Both the position numbers and the translations under genes were made by a program. Below the pieces are notes generated by a model. The model saw nothing but the letters and a program-made list of their open reading frames with translations, was not told the DNA's origin and did not search any database. From contig JBIOJB010000066.1 in NCBI GenBank assembly GCA_044450465.1, forward strand, positions 1 to 16,738: DNA of 16,738 nucleotides, written 5' to 3'. Positions within the stretch are counted from its first letter, which is position 1; each line of letters starts with the position of its first letter. Shown one piece after another: positions 1 to 6,791 of this stretch. This DNA is from JBIOJB01 sp044450465 (GTDB lineage: Bacteria > Chloroflexota > Dormibacteria > Dormibacterales > Dormibacteraceae).

Positions 1-830
1 CTGCGAAGCGGCCCCGGGGGACCTACCCCCATCGCCAACGCAGCATCACTTCCGGTTGCCCTATCTACATCGGATCAACCCTCCATGTTCGTGGCGCAAC
101 TTTTGCCGTCCTACGACATGCAGCGCGAGGCGCCCGCGCCCCTCCCTGGGGTGACCGCGCTGCACCCGCAGCCGCTCCAGCCGGTTGAGGTCGGCCCTGG
201 GACGATACCGACCCCCGAGGCGCTTCCCAGCCACGCCCTTCTCCAGGTGCCCTTCACGACCCAGGCGCCGCTGAACAACTGGGCCCAGCACCAGGAGAGC
301 TGCGAGGCAGCGAACCTGACGATGCTGGTCGCCTACTGGAAGCACGACACGTCGGTGGTGATCGAGCCTCACGCCGCCGACGCGGCGATCCGGCAGATTG
401 ATGCGTGGAAGGCGCAGCCCGACTTGAACGACGTCTTGATGGGCGAGCTTGCGCAGCAGCACTTCGGCTACAGCTACCGGCTCGTGCCCAACGACCCGAA
501 GGTCATCGCGGAGCAGCTGGCAGCCGGCCGGCCGCTTCTCGCCGAGGTGCGCACGCACGGGCTCGGCAATGCGCACTACCCCGGGTACAGCTCGCATTAC
601 GAGCAGACCGTGTGGTCGGTGCCGCACTTCGTTCTGATCATCGGCTACGACAACACCGGGGTCTGGCTCAACGACTCCGGGATCTCGTGGGGCCGCGGCT
701 ACCACATCAGCTACAGCTGGCGCACGCGATCGACGACCTCGACCAGCATCACCCTGCCCTCAACGAGGGCCAGGTCCTGCTGCTGATCGCGCCCGAGACA
801 CCAGTCGCGGTGAAGCCGGGAAACGTCTAG
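1..830 (+). CDS. C39-like (Peptidase_C39_2) cysteine peptidase, 5' partial and frameshifted near the 3' end
   Basis: A papain-like C39 family protein, probably secreted, that would cleave peptides or act on the envelope; substrate unknown. Counting from ATG 85, the visible motifs are QESCEAANL with the candidate nucleophile Cys73, VPHFVLIIGYD with His181, and WLNDSG supplying Asn196/Asp197. These are the catalytic elements in family order. The frame is open from base 1 through ATG 85, and no signal peptide follows ATG 85, so the true start and export signal probably lie upstream of the window. The continuous frame stops at 786 with an unlike-protein tail. The expected family C-terminus (QLAHAIDDLDQHH, then NEGQVLLLIAPE) is found in the -1 frame from about 711 and ends at TAG 828-830. 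One base lost or gained near 711-717 would restore a normal protein. The family call is confident; whether the frame break is biological or a sequencing error is open. Confidence 0.72.
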
Positions 831-937
831 CTAAGGCGCGGAGGTTTTGGGCAACGCTCTGAGTAGCGTGGCCGAAGCGGGCGTTGTCCTGACGTAGCGC
901 TACCGCGCGGCCTCAGGCCGTGCTTAATCGAGCGCTC

Positions 938-946
938 GGAGGAGGA
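938..946 (+). promoter_or_regulatory. Shine-Dalgarno site deciding the PBP start
   Basis: GGAGGAGGA lies 9 nt before GTG 956. The alternative GTG at 920, in the same frame, has no such site and would place this motif inside the coding sequence. GTG 956 is therefore preferred. Confidence 0.6.
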
Positions 947-955
947 GCGCGAAGG

Positions 956-2218
956 GTGGTTCCCAGAGCAGCGGCACCTGGCGGCCGGCAGGCACTTTGG
1001 AGTCGCCCGGCAGGATGGCTGAGGGCGAAGGGGGCCTGGATCGAGGCAGCGGTCGGAGTCCTCTTCATCTCCATGACGCTCTACATCCTGTGGGCGGTCA
1101 GGGACCTGCCGGATCCGAGCCAGGACGTGCTCGCCGCGGGTGACGTCGTCGTGCTCGACCGGAACGGCAAGCTGATCGAGGACTGGAGTCCCGCGGGGCA
1201 CTACCACGTCAATCTCGCCCTCCAGGACATGGGGCCGTACGCACCGAAAGCGGTGATGGCGGCGGAGGACCGCAACTTCTACAACCACGGGGCCATAGAT
1301 CCGGTTTCCACGGCCCGCGCCCTGTGGATCGACGTGACGCAGGCCGGCCTCAACGAGGGTGGAAGCACCATCACGCAGCAGCTGGTCAAGATCCAGCTCC
1401 TCACGCGGCAGAAATCCCTGACCAGAAAGGTCCAGGAGCTGATCCTCGCGGAGACCCTCGAGCAGCGCTACTCCAAGGACCAGATCCTCTCTATGTACCT
1501 GAACCGCGTCTATTTCGGGCACGGGGCATACGGCGTCGAGCACGTCCAGGGCTACCAGACCTTTGCCAACCAGGGCCAGCGGGCGGACCTGAGCGTCATC
1601 CGCGAGGTGGACCGCACCGGCGGGCACGCCATCTACACGCATAACACTCCGAACCCCACGGCCGTGCTCACGCCGGCAAAAGCGTTCCTCATGAGCGACG
1701 TGCTGAAGAACTACCAGAACCAGTGGCATTTCGGCTGGAACCGCCAGATGGCGAGCAAGACTGGAACCAGCGACAATGGGACGGGCGGGATCCCCGACTC
1801 GTGGATCATGGCCTACAACCCGGACATCGTGGTCTGCGTTTGGGTCGGCAACACCGCGCCCAACGGCGGGGGCGGGTTGATCCGGGCTTACGGTGAGAAC
1901 GTCGGGCTCACGACGATGAAACGGTTCGTCAACGCTCTTCCCTCCAACATGCGTGATTGGTACTCGCAGCCTCCCGGCATCGTGCGCGGCTGCGGCTCCG
2001 ACACGCAGGATCCCTTCCTCGAGGGCGTATGTCAGGTCTCTCCGAAGCCGTCGTCGTCGACAAGCCCGACCAGGACTCCGTCGGCGGGCCCGACATCATC
2101 GCCCAACCCGACGCCGGTGCTCTCGCCCAGTCCGTCGACGGCGACGTCACCGGCTCCGTCCCCGGCGCCTTCGCCGACGCCCGCGGCGCCAGCGTCACCG
2201 AAGCCGACCCCGACATAA
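956..2218 (+). CDS. Class A penicillin-binding protein with most of the transpeptidase domain missing
   Basis: Class A PBPs polymerise glycan (GT51) and cross-link peptides (transpeptidase) outside the membrane. From GTG 956 this is 420 aa: a basic N-terminus, one membrane anchor at about residues 28-47, then GT51 motifs EDRNFYNHG (Glu104), GGSTITQQLVKIQLL (135-149), RKVQE (Glu161) and YLNRVYFGHGAYG (181-193). At residue 195/196 (base ~1540) the protein jumps straight to GYQTFANQG, which belongs late in the transpeptidase domain, then to KTGTSD (268-273). The end of GT51, the nucleophile SxxK and the SxN motif are absent. Against the full paralogue at 9457-11532 about 310 residues are missing, in frame. 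A Ser/Thr/Pro-rich tail starts near residue 362. The product should lack transpeptidase activity and its GT51 is incomplete. The next gene starts 5 bp downstream. GTG 920 is an alternative start. This is either a real deletion or an assembly collapse. Confidence 0.85.
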   Translation: MVPRAAAPGGRQALWSRPAGWLRAKGAWIEAAVGVLFISMTLYILWAVRDLPDPSQDVLAAGDVVVLDRNGKLIEDWSPAGHYHVNLALQDMGPYAPKAVMAAEDRNFYNHGAIDPVSTARALWIDVTQAGLNEGGSTITQQLVKIQLLTRQKSLTRKVQELILAETLEQRYSKDQILSMYLNRVYFGHGAYGVEHVQGYQTFANQGQRADLSVIREVDRTGGHAIYTHNTPNPTAVLTPAKAFLMSDVLKNYQNQWHFGWNRQMASKTGTSDNGTGGIPDSWIMAYNPDIVVCVWVGNTAPNGGGGLIRAYGENVGLTTMKRFVNALPSNMRDWYSQPPGIVRGCGSDTQDPFLEGVCQVSPKPSSSTSPTRTPSAGPTSSPNPTPVLSPSPSTATSPAPSPAPSPTPAAPASPKPTPT

Positions 2219-2223
2219 GGGCG

Positions 2224-3765
2224 ATGGCCAGCAGCCCATTCCAGGAGAAAGTCGAAAGGCGCAGGCTCGGCACGTCAATGCGCGGCTACGTGATGCGCAC
2301 GCTGCCGCAAAGCTCGGTGATCTTGGTCAGCAATCGCGCCCCCCACGAGCCGCGGCCCGAGGGTGGCTTCAGCCGCGGGGCGGGAGGGGTCATCACGGCC
2401 TTGCTCACCCTGGCGGAGGTCACGGCTGCGGACTGGGTGGCATGTGCCCGCACCGAGGCCGAGCGGTCGATGGTGGCCGAGCGGGGCGCGACGTGGACCG
2501 CGCCGTTGATCCGGAGCAAAGCGCGACTGCACTACGTGTCTCCGACGCCCGAGCAGTACGACCAGTACTACTCCGTCATCTCGAACCCCGTGCTGTGGTT
2601 CATCCAGCATTACCTCTGGGACCTCGCCCAACAGCCGATCATCAACGGCCGCATTCACCGCGCGTGGACGAACGGCTACGTCGAGGTCAACAAGCAGGTC
2701 GCACGGCGCGTAGTGGAGGTGGGCGAGGGCCTGCCCAACCGGCCCCTGGTCCTGGTCCACGACTACCAGCTCTACCTCGTGCCGAAGCTGGTGCGTGACC
2801 AGCTGCCGGGCGCCGTCATCCAGCACTTCCTCCATATCCCATGGCCGACTCCGCAGTACTGGAAGGTCCTGCCACGAGAGATGCGCGACGCCATCCTGCA
2901 GGGCTTGCTCGGCTGCGACATCGTCGCTTTCCAGTCGAGTCTCGACGTCCGCAACTTCCTCATGACGTGCGAGGAGAATGCCGGCCTTGCGGTCGATGAG
3001 CGCGAACGGGCCGTGCTGATCGACGGCCGGGTCGTCTATGCCCGCCACTACCCGATCTCAATCGACGTGGCATCGACGACCCGCCTCGCCTTCTCGCACG
3101 GCGTCATGGTCGAGGAGCGCAAACTCCGAGACTGGCGCCCGCAGCACCTGATCGTACGCATCGACCGCACCGATCCCTCGAAGAACATCGTGCGCGGCTT
3201 CCTCGCTTACGAGAAGCTGCTCGCGCACCATCCGGAGCTGAAAGGCAACGTGCAGTTCTGGGCCTTCCTGCAGCCTTCGCGCCAGGACGTCGCCGCTTAC
3301 CGGAACTATGTCCGCCGGGTGAGGCAGGTCGTTCAGCGGATCAATGCGCAGTACGGCGGCCATGGCTGGCAGCCCGTGCGGCTCGAGTTCGGCGAGAACG
3401 TGCGCAAGGCGATGGCGGCGCTGCGGAATTTCGACGTCCTGCTGGTCAACCCCGTCTATGACGGTTTGAACCTGGTCGTCAAGGAGGGCGCGCTGGTCAA
3501 CCGCGCCGACGGCGTGATCGTGCTGTCGGAGAACGCGGGCGCTCATGAGGAGCTCCACCAGCACGTGCTTTCGATCAATCCCTTCGACATCGAGGCGATG
3601 GCGAGCGCCATGCACCAGGGCATCGTGATGAGCGTCGAGGAAAGGCGGCGGCTCAACGAAGCGGCGCGCGAGGTCGTGCGGGCCAATGACATCGCCCGCT
3701 GGATCACGGGTCAGGTGCAGGACATCCGCGACCTGGCGGCCATCCCCGGGTTTCGAGCGGGCTGA
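2224..3765 (+). CDS. otsA: Trehalose-6-phosphate synthase-like GT20 glycosyltransferase
   Basis: The family joins UDP-glucose and glucose-6-phosphate to give trehalose-6-phosphate in the cytoplasm. The 513 aa from ATG 2224 show GT20 landmarks in order: SNRAP (36-40), GAGGVITAL (52-60), HDYQLYLVP (179-187), FLHIPWPTPQYW (202-213), RTDPSKN (315-321, with the phosphate-binding Arg/Lys), NPVYDGLNLVVKE (409-421) and LSENAGAHEEL (434-444). Length is slightly above the usual 460-490 because of an N-terminal extension of about 30 residues. The frame stays open upstream to 1957, but that part overlaps the PBP Ser/Pro tail and reads as junk. ATG 2224 follows the PBP stop by 5 bp (AAGGG just before it); ATG 2278 is an alternative. 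No phosphatase (otsB) is visible here. Sequence variants in the NPVYDG motif leave room for a related GT20 activity such as glucosylglycerol-phosphate synthase, so the exact product is inferred. Confidence 0.87.
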   Translation: MASSPFQEKVERRRLGTSMRGYVMRTLPQSSVILVSNRAPHEPRPEGGFSRGAGGVITALLTLAEVTAADWVACARTEAERSMVAERGATWTAPLIRSKARLHYVSPTPEQYDQYYSVISNPVLWFIQHYLWDLAQQPIINGRIHRAWTNGYVEVNKQVARRVVEVGEGLPNRPLVLVHDYQLYLVPKLVRDQLPGAVIQHFLHIPWPTPQYWKVLPREMRDAILQGLLGCDIVAFQSSLDVRNFLMTCEENAGLAVDERERAVLIDGRVVYARHYPISIDVASTTRLAFSHGVMVEERKLRDWRPQHLIVRIDRTDPSKNIVRGFLAYEKLLAHHPELKGNVQFWAFLQPSRQDVAAYRNYVRRVRQVVQRINAQYGGHGWQPVRLEFGENVRKAMAALRNFDVLLVNPVYDGLNLVVKEGALVNRADGVIVLSENAGAHEELHQHVLSINPFDIEAMASAMHQGIVMSVEERRRLNEAAREVVRANDIARWITGQVQDIRDLAAIPGFRAG

Positions 3766-3791
3766 CGGGAATAGCCTGGAAACAGGAAGGA

Positions 3792-3817
3792 CGCGGGGTG
3801 CCCGACCGGACCCCGCG
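3792..3817. terminator. Bidirectional terminator-like hairpin
   Basis: A perfect 8-bp stem, CGCGGGGT and ACCCCGCG, encloses a 10-nt loop in the 69-bp gap between the convergent trehalose synthase and YggT genes. There is no T-run on either side, so intrinsic termination is plausible rather than shown. Confidence 0.5.
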
Positions 3818-3834
3818 CCTCGAGGAAGGAGTCG

Positions 3835-4320
3835 CTAGTAGCCGCGCGGCCGCATCCCGCGTGAGCGGCTCCGGCGAGCGACCGTCACATTGCGTGAGAA
3901 CATGATGGTCACGATGCGCGCGATCACCCAACCGATCAGCGCGTAAACGAGGATGGCGATTACGACCGACAACTCGAGCTGGGACTGGTTGCTGCTCACG
4001 GTGGGCAGCAGGTTGCGGAAAGGCGCCAGGAAGACGTCGGTGATGCCGTACACCAAGCTCGTGAAGCCGGCCAGCGGGTTGGCGCCGAGCAGCTTGAGCA
4101 CGATGCGGATCACGAGCAGTCCGTTGATGATGCCGAAGACCAGGTAGATCAGCTCCACCGCCCGGCGCGCCGGGTTGAAGCTGCTGACCACCTCGGCCGA
4201 ATCGGCCACCGGAACGGCCGGGTCGGCAGGACCAGCGGCCGGGTCGACGGTGACGTGCCGTTCCTCTCGCACGGCGCCGGTCACCGGATCGCGGACGATC
4301 TCGGTGTCTCTCTGTTCCAT
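3835..4320 (-). CDS. YggT-family integral membrane protein
   Basis: A 161-residue protein with a charged, soluble N-terminal segment of about 50 residues, then hydrophobic stretches VELIYLVFGIINGLLVIRIVLKLL (written here as one helix pair boundary: starts VELIYLVFGI) and ELSVVIAILVYALIGWVIARIV-like residues near 118-138, separated by the diagnostic YggT loop ending FLAPFRNLLP. YggT proteins are small membrane proteins linked to osmotic or envelope stress and cell-division regions; the molecular role is not established. The GTG at 4323 and ATG at 4320 are adjacent codons. AAGGGGG sits 5 nt before the ATG but only 2 nt before the GTG, so ATG 4320 is preferred. The Arg-rich C-terminal tail fits a cytoplasmic end. 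It converges on the trehalose synthase gene and lies downstream of the DUF1906 gene on the same strand, 128 bp away. Confidence 0.82.
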   Translation of the reverse strand: MEQRDTEIVRDPVTGAVREERHVTVDPAAGPADPAVPVADSAEVVSSFNPARRAVELIYLVFGIINGLLVIRIVLKLLGANPLAGFTSLVYGITDVFLAPFRNLLPTVSSNQSQLELSVVIAILVYALIGWVIARIVTIMFSRNVTVARRSRSRGMRPRGY

Positions 4321-4382
4321 CACATCCCCCTTCGTGTTTTCCGGAAAATAGCCACTGAAGCCTGATGCGAGAACGCCGGAAA

Positions 4383-4417
4383 CGGGTCCGGCACCCGGTC
4401 CGGTTGAAGAGCTTCAA
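4383..4417 (-). terminator. Possible terminator hairpins after the DUF1906 gene
   Basis: Two short stems follow the stop at 4449 on the minus strand: TTGAA/TTCAA (4404-4417, 4-nt loop) and CGGGT/ACCCG (4383-4397, 5-nt loop). Both are short and lack a T-run. The second could equally lie in the YggT leader. Confidence 0.28.
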
Positions 4418-4448
4418 AGAGACCTGGGCCGGGACGGTCCAAGTGGGA

Positions 4449-6566
4449 TCAGGGGAACCAGAGCGGTAGCTTGGAGAGCGCCTCGTCGGTGTCGACGTCA
4501 GGGTTGGAACCGGCGCTGAGCTCGTACTGCCAGGCCGCCATCGTGCCTGCGCAACCGGTCTGTTTTGGGGCATAGTCGGGAGCGGTTGCCTTGTTGTAGC
4601 TGCCGAGCAGAGAGGGCTCGAACGACCACAGGTAGGAGTCAGTGGCGACCTCAGGCTGGGCTGTAACCCCGCCGCACCAGGCGCGGGCGAACTCGCTGCC
4701 GGCTGTGCCGTTGCCGTAGTAGGCGGGGACGTAGTGGGCGGCCGTGATTCCGTCGAACCAACCGCGGACGAAACCCGGATCGACGTTGGCCGCGCCGGGG
4801 CACGCGTCGCCTGGCGGCTCGATGTCGATCGCCAGGGCGCGGCCCGCCGGGATGCCGAGTGCGCTCGCCGCGGCCGCCGCCGCTGTGGCATACGCCGAGC
4901 CCGTGGCGTATCCGGAGACGTTCGAGCAGTTGTAGTCGTTGTAGATCGGAAGGATCCCCATGTGGTTGTGAGCCGCCGCCGCGCCCGCGGTGGCGCGGAT
5001 GCCCGGGCACACGGTGTCCGTCAGGTAGCGGCCCCAGAAGTCGGGGGCGCCGTACGCGCCGACGACTTGCGGGTATAGGCCGTTGGCGCCGGTCGGGTCA
5101 GAGGTAAAGGCCTTGCAGGAGTCAACTCCCCACAACATGCGGGTCGGCTGGACGGGGGCCGAGCGCGCCTGGATGTTGACCAGGCTGGTCGGGCCTAAGA
5201 CGCGGTTGAGAAGCGCCCCGAGGATGGCGAACGCATTGACCGGTGGCACCGCGCCGACCACCGCCGTGAACCAGGGTGTGGTCCCGCTGGTGAGGGTGAT
5301 CTGCGCGCTGCAGGTGGAGCCCGACTTGCAGGCCTTGTCGACGAGGTGGCCCTGTTGGTCGTAGATCCCGATGCTCCACGGAGTATTGGAGACGTCGGCG
5401 TTTGCGCTTGCCGTCAGGTACACCGTCCCGCCGACCTGCGGGTAAGTCGTGTTGGCGGCGAGGTTGACGGCCAGCCAGGTGACCGAGAGCGGGTCGGACT
5501 GGGCCTTGGCGATGGCTGGGGGAAACACGCCTGAAGCCTTGGCGACGGCGGCGATCACGTGGCGCGTGCCGCCCGCAACCTGGGTGAACGAAGTGCTGCA
5601 GGAGGTGCCGCGGCTGCAGTAGGTCAGGCGGGTCTTGGAGTCGGCGTCATAGAGCTCGAGGAGGTAGCCCGCCTTGTCGAGGGGGATGGTCGCCCTGGCC
5701 GTCACGGTCACCGACTTGCCGGGCCCGACGATCGAGCTGTTCGCGCCGAGCGTGACGCCGATCCAGCTGACGTTGACCTGGTCGGACTTTGTGGCGGGAC
5801 CGCTGACCGGGACGGTCGTGGTCGGCCGAGTCACGAACGCCGCGAAGGTATGCACGCCGGAGTTCGCAGCGTAGCTCACGATGCACTGGCTCGATAGCAT
5901 GCACGCGCCGACCAGGGTGCCCGCGGACAGGTCGAAGATCTCGATCGCGTTCCCGGTGCCGCTCACGCTTGCGCTTGCCGTAGCGGTCAGGGTCGCGTTC
6001 TGCCCGGGCTGGGCGGTCGGCGAATCGGCGGTGAGCTCGATCCGGGTCGACGGTCCGGCGACCTCGAGTGAGGAGATGGGCACGCTCGGGGTCACGATTG
6101 GCCCGCCAGCAGCGGGTCCCGGTGGCGCCGAGGCTGGCGTAGGGAGAATCGCGTCGGTGCAGGCCGCGGGGCTGGGCGGGGCAAGCGTGTCGGTGGTGAT
6201 CGGGCATGCGGACCGGCCATCCGGGATCGAGGCGACGCCGGGTGTGGGCCGGGCTCCCGTCGAATCGGCGCAGGCGGCGGCTGGACCCGAGGCCGGGCAC
6301 TGCGCAGCCCCGCTCGGGAGACTCAGCTCCGCGGCATCGGAGGCGGGCGGCCCGCTGCAGGCCTGCGGTGGGGTGGTGCCGGATGAGTGGCAGACGGCGG
6401 CCGAGGCATCGCCCGCCCGCATGCCGTGAGCGAGTACAAAGCTGCCGCCCGTAGCGGCGGCGAGGACCACGATGCTCAGCTGGTTGGATGCGACGACGAT
6501 GGCCAGCGCCGCGCGGACGCCTGGCCGGATCCTGACAAGGGCCAAAAGGCCGCGAATTGCCTGCAA
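4449..6566 (-). CDS. Membrane-anchored protein: three Ig-like repeats plus C-terminal DUF1906 glycoside-hydrolase-like domain
   Basis: 705 aa, predicted extracytoplasmic. A short basic N-terminus and a hydrophobic segment (about 19-47) serve as signal or anchor. Residues 59-136 are Pro/Ala-rich with three cysteine pairs (59/70, 90/99, 121/136). Three beta-sandwich-like repeats follow at about 175-248, 270-345 and 366-442; each has a (P/V)G..VTLTA-type strand and one CX5C motif (Cys222/228, 317/323, 413/419), suggesting a disulfide loop per repeat. From 478 (WGVDSCKAF) to the end matches the DUF1906 / Rv2525c-like TIM-barrel family: VVGAYG, FWGRYL, GILPIYNDYN, ALAIDIEP (577-584, acidic pair) and AWQYE near the end. 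The family looks like a glycoside hydrolase, but enzymatic activity is generally unproven; a cell-wall polysaccharide target is inference. TTG 6566 is taken as the start because GGGGGG lies 5 nt upstream and the anchor follows directly. Confidence 0.85.
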   Translation of the reverse strand: MQAIRGLLALVRIRPGVRAALAIVVASNQLSIVVLAAATGGSFVLAHGMRAGDASAAVCHSSGTTPPQACSGPPASDAAELSLPSGAAQCPASGPAAACADSTGARPTPGVASIPDGRSACPITTDTLAPPSPAACTDAILPTPASAPPGPAAGGPIVTPSVPISSLEVAGPSTRIELTADSPTAQPGQNATLTATASASVSGTGNAIEIFDLSAGTLVGACMLSSQCIVSYAANSGVHTFAAFVTRPTTTVPVSGPATKSDQVNVSWIGVTLGANSSIVGPGKSVTVTARATIPLDKAGYLLELYDADSKTRLTYCSRGTSCSTSFTQVAGGTRHVIAAVAKASGVFPPAIAKAQSDPLSVTWLAVNLAANTTYPQVGGTVYLTASANADVSNTPWSIGIYDQQGHLVDKACKSGSTCSAQITLTSGTTPWFTAVVGAVPPVNAFAILGALLNRVLGPTSLVNIQARSAPVQPTRMLWGVDSCKAFTSDPTGANGLYPQVVGAYGAPDFWGRYLTDTVCPGIRATAGAAAAHNHMGILPIYNDYNCSNVSGYATGSAYATAAAAAASALGIPAGRALAIDIEPPGDACPGAANVDPGFVRGWFDGITAAHYVPAYYGNGTAGSEFARAWCGGVTAQPEVATDSYLWSFEPSLLGSYNKATAPDYAPKQTGCAGTMAAWQYELSAGSNPDVDTDEALSKLPLWFP

Positions 6567-6656
6567 TTAAACCCCCCAATTGGCGCGTCCCGATCATCGG
6601 GTGGCGCAAATGACCTGGGGGAAGCTACCGTCGGCCAGGCAACGAGCCAGCGGCGC

Positions 6657-6685
6657 TGAGGTTAATTAGCCTCAACTGTTGTCAA
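6657..6685 (-). promoter_or_regulatory. AT-rich palindrome and -35-like hexamer upstream of the DUF1906 gene
   Basis: TGAGGTTAATTAGCCTCA (6657-6674) is an 18-bp palindrome with one imperfect pair. On the minus strand it lies just downstream of TTGACA (6685-6680), a consensus -35 hexamer, although no good -10 sits 16-18 bp away. It lies about 90 bp before the TTG start in an unusually AT-rich patch. This could be an operator; the winged-helix gene next door is a natural candidate regulator, which is inference. Confidence 0.4.
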
Positions 6686-6706
6686 TTGGACCTGAAAACG
6701 GGGCTA

Positions 6707-6738
6707 CTCAGGCAATTTGGGGGCATCCGCTCAGGCAA
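6707..6738. repeat. Direct repeat CTCAGGCAA x2
   Basis: CTCAGGCAA occurs at 6707-6715 and 6730-6738, 23 bp apart start to start, close to two helical turns. It lies between the winged-helix gene and the palindrome at 6657. It might be a tandem regulator site, or it may be chance. Confidence 0.3.
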
Positions 6739-6791
6739 CCCGAGCGATTCGACCGCTTCAGCCGAGCGCGGTCATACGGTTGAGGTAGGCG

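Noticed and set aside
709..720. Programmed -1 ribosomal frameshift in the C39 gene
   Set aside because: No slippery heptamer or convincing downstream structure; an indel or sequencing error explains it more simply.
1957..2223. Upstream extension of the trehalose-phosphate synthase frame
   Set aside because: It overlaps the PBP Ser/Pro-rich tail in another frame, has no GT20 similarity, and would make the enzyme unusually long.
3704..4891. 395-codon minus-strand open frame overlapping YggT and the DUF1906 gene
   Set aside because: Arg/Pro/Ser-rich shadow; the genes in the other minus frame carry the recognisable domains and ribosome sites.
5647..6609. 320-codon minus-strand frame over the DUF1906 gene N-terminal half
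   Set aside because: Highly Arg-rich shadow frame with no domain; the 705-residue frame has the anchor and repeats.
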